DNA of 64,000 bases, taken from Vibrio mytili (lineage in GTDB: Bacteria; Pseudomonadota; Gammaproteobacteria; Enterobacterales; Vibrionaceae). The notes under the pieces are model-generated. The model was not told where the DNA came from. It saw only the letters and a program-made list of their open reading frames with translations, and searched no databases. Positions within the stretch are counted from its first letter, which is position 1. Each line of letters begins with the position of its first letter. Where the stretch lies: the NCBI RefSeq assembly GCF_000830505.1, contig NZ_JXOK01000010.1:1-64000 (forward strand), given 5' to 3'. This document shows, in pieces, positions 62,178-64,000 of this stretch. The position numbers and the translations under genes were made by a program.

Positions 62178-62813
62178 ATGCTGTTCTCAACCCTTTTCCC
62201 CGTCGCATTCCCAGTGCTAGCCTTGGCGCATTTCGTTGCGTTATTGAGTCCTGGGCAAGATTTTTTCCTAATTGTAGCTCATTCAATTCGACACAGGTTG
62301 TACGGAAGTCGTTATATCTGCCTTGGTGTTGCGTTAGGAAATGCAATCTATATTGCGATAGCGATACTGGGTTGGACGAGTATTCGTGACAATCAAGTCG
62401 TCTTTTCAGTGGTTGAGATATTTGGGGCTATTTACCTTTTGTGGATTGGTACAAAGCTATTAAAAAGTAAAAGAAATAACTCTCTTTTGGATGCAGAACA
62501 AAAGAAAGTCCCCTCAGCGATGAATCAACTGATATTGGGGCTCAATTCAGCACTGTTGAATCCAAAAAATGCATTGTTTTATATGAGTATTATGGCAGTC
62601 ATTCTAGGAAATGAAGTTACGCTAACTCAGCAAATATCTTGTGGTGTATGGATGTTCCTTGTCGTTTTGCTTTGGAATTTATTGATTGCTACCACAATTG
62701 GACAACCTCGCGTACAAACATACCTAAAGCAAGGTATACACATAATAGAAAGAAGTGCGGGGGTCGTTCTGATTTGTTTCGGTGTCGCTCTGTTGGTAAA
62801 TTACCTACCTTAG
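62178..62813 (+). CDS. LysE/RhtB-family amino-acid exporter
   Basis: 211 residues, about six membrane segments. The LSPGQDFFLIVAHSIRHRLYGSRY and LVALGNAIYIAIAILGW-like helices at the N-terminus and GLNSALLNPKNALFYMSIMA in the middle are family hallmarks. Efflux of amino acids or derivatives; substrate unknown. AGGTAA precedes ATG 62178. Likely co-transcribed with the AraC-type regulator. Confidence 0.9.
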   Translation: MLFSTLFPVAFPVLALAHFVALLSPGQDFFLIVAHSIRHRLYGSRYICLGVALGNAIYIAIAILGWTSIRDNQVVFSVVEIFGAIYLLWIGTKLLKSKRNNSLLDAEQKKVPSAMNQLILGLNSALLNPKNALFYMSIMAVILGNEVTLTQQISCGVWMFLVVLLWNLLIATTIGQPRVQTYLKQGIHIIERSAGVVLICFGVALLVNYLP

Positions 62814-62924
62814 TCAATTTTCGGATTTCGGATAACTCGCATGTTGGCGCACAACTGACTCATTGACAGCTGCAATTTCTAGCGTAATGGCGATAAAGCA
62901 AGACCCTGGTTGCTGACGGTTATC

Positions 62925-63836
62925 TCAAGTAGGGCTAACGTCGTCATTAAACTCACGGCTTAACCAAGATTTTAGAGCGAGAACATTTTTGTTGCGAAGC
63001 TTCTCAGGTTTGCACACAAAGAAAAATTCCTGGTGAGGATTTTTAACTGAAGTTCCTAATTCTATTAGCAAGCCATGTTTAATTTCATCGCGAACGAATA
63101 GGCGGTGCGTGACAAAAACGCCCAATTTGCGAATTGCTGCCTGAACCGCATGGATTGATGCGGTAAAACTCAAATAATTATGCTGCTTAGGGACTGGGAG
63201 TGAGTTGCCCTGACACCAGACATTCCAATCATCTTTTCTGCGAAGGTTTTCCGCATAAATCGCGGGGTAATGTTGTAATAACTTAGCCGCGGAAGGAGCT
63301 TCCTGAAAGTCATCCAATAAATCTGGATTGCACACTAGCAACAGTTCATCGTCTCCGAGCTTTTCGCAATAGTAGTCTTCCCATTCGTCAGTTGTCCCGT
63401 GAATGATAGCAACGTCTATGCCTTCTTGGTTTAGGTCAAAAGAACCGATTAAGTTTGAGAGACGAATATCCACATCGGGTGCGTAACGTTGGAAGCTATC
63501 GACTCTTGGTACCCACCAATGTATTGCCAGTGAATTGACCATATTAAGTGTAATTCGATTTGATTGAGGCTGATGAGTTACGGCTTCAGTTGCAGTGACA
63601 ATCGTTTTCAATGCAGGGGCAATGTCATTGTAGTACTTCTGGCCAGTGGCGTTTAACTGAACATGTCTGCCAACGCGTTGAAACAATGGTTGGTCGATGA
63701 GTGACTCAAGACTTTTTATCGCTTGGCTGATTGCCGAGTGGCTTACGCTAAGTAAGTTGGCGGCTTCGGTCATACTTCCGGTCTCTGCAACAGCGACGAA
63801 CGCGTAAAGAGACTTCAAAGGTGGTCTTCTGTTCAT
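62925..63836 (-). CDS. LysR-family regulator (GcvA-like)
   Basis: 303 residues. N-terminal HTH PPLKSLYAFVAVAETGSMTEAANLLSVSHSAISQAIKSLE, then the effector domain. The PPL start, HSAISQ and the RVGRHVQLNATG link place it in the GcvA/AmpR/TrpI branch. Divergent from the DMT-type permease gene, with 95 bases between starts, so it probably regulates that gene. Confidence 0.9.
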   Translation of the reverse strand: MNRRPPLKSLYAFVAVAETGSMTEAANLLSVSHSAISQAIKSLESLIDQPLFQRVGRHVQLNATGQKYYNDIAPALKTIVTATEAVTHQPQSNRITLNMVNSLAIHWWVPRVDSFQRYAPDVDIRLSNLIGSFDLNQEGIDVAIIHGTTDEWEDYYCEKLGDDELLLVCNPDLLDDFQEAPSAAKLLQHYPAIYAENLRRKDDWNVWCQGNSLPVPKQHNYLSFTASIHAVQAAIRKLGVFVTHRLFVRDEIKHGLLIELGTSVKNPHQEFFFVCKPEKLRNKNVLALKSWLSREFNDDVSPT

Positions 63837-63931
63837 GTGTAAGCTTTTCTAACAGGTTTGTTTAAATATATTCGTTTTTTTCGTCATTGTCATTGAACTA
63901 GTATGAGCCTGCCAATAGGGAGGATATCATC

Positions 63932-64000
63932 TTGTTTAAGAACCACGCTGTACCTTATATGCTTGCTTCAACGTTCAGTCTGTCGTTGATAGGTCTTCTT
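63932..64000 (+). CDS. Putative DMT/EamA-type permease, first 23 codons (cut by window edge)
   Basis: TTG start at 63932 with GGGAGGAT 7 bases upstream, open to the window end. Encodes a short polar start (FKNHAVPY) then a hydrophobic segment MLASTFSLSLIGLL, as in drug/metabolite transporter proteins. Divergent from a GcvA-like LysR gene. Family call is provisional because only 23 codons are visible. Confidence 0.5.
   Translation, partial: MFKNHAVPYMLASTFSLSLIGLL

Overview
The window is a gamma-proteobacterial chromosome segment, most probably from a Vibrio of moderate GC. Pointers are a giant T1SS-143/RTX adhesin ending in a VCA0849-type secretion signal, DUF3316 and VF530 family proteins, a torT homologue, dmsABC, and a yccS-helD-mgsA neighbourhood shared with enteric bacteria. 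No rRNA, tRNA, CRISPR array, integrase or complete insertion sequence was recognised. All family calls come from reading the translations; nothing was searched.

Layout. 1-10.9 kb: 3' part of a giant type I secreted adhesin, open at the left edge and broken by a net -1 frameshift near 1600. 11.0-11.6 kb: two small reverse-strand proteins. 11.8-16.2 kb: yccS (also frameshifted) and helD. 16.2-21.3 kb: a chaperone-usher pilus module (LuxR-type regulator, pilin, chaperone, usher) sitting between helD and mgsA, with CCTAGG-rich palindromic repeats on both sides. 21.3-24.2 kb: mgsA, torT, an M20 amidohydrolase. 24.3-29.5 kb: anaerobic DMSO reductase locus, with napF-like and torD/dmsD-like genes divergent from dmsABC and a perfect FNR box between them. 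30-32.7 kb: glutathione-independent formaldehyde dehydrogenase, a LysR regulator, a DUF3316 protein.

32.9-37.6 kb holds a D-amino-acid module: alanine racemase, then divergently dgcN, dgcA (N-acetyl-D-glutamate racemase type) and a D-amino-acid aminotransferase. Together they could collect nitrogen from D-amino acids as D-Glu and convert it to the L form through N-acetyl intermediates. 37.7-39.1 kb: guanine deaminase. 39.9-51.0 kb: a dimethylglycine catabolic locus: GbdR-like AraC regulator, M19 dipeptidase-like protein, a V4R-like protein, dimethylglycine demethylase DgcA/DgcB, dedicated EtfA/EtfB, and a BCCT transporter. Betaine demethylase (gbcAB) and sarcosine oxidase genes are not in the window.

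51.1-64.0 kb is a patchwork of small, mixed-orientation genes: P-loop kinase, Nudix, YrhK, VF530, TetR/HPP pair with an 18-bp inverted-repeat operator, MFS transporter, a decayed YgfF-like SDR, a frameshifted YafY-type regulator, a VOC protein, tyrosyl-tRNA synthetase with a LuxR-type regulator, AraC regulator, LysE exporter, LysR regulator, and the first codons of a DMT-type permease.

Four coding regions (adhesin, yccS, SDR remnant, YafY regulator) each show one net -1 shift. This is either real decay or a systematic assembly error, and it is the first thing to check before interpreting them.
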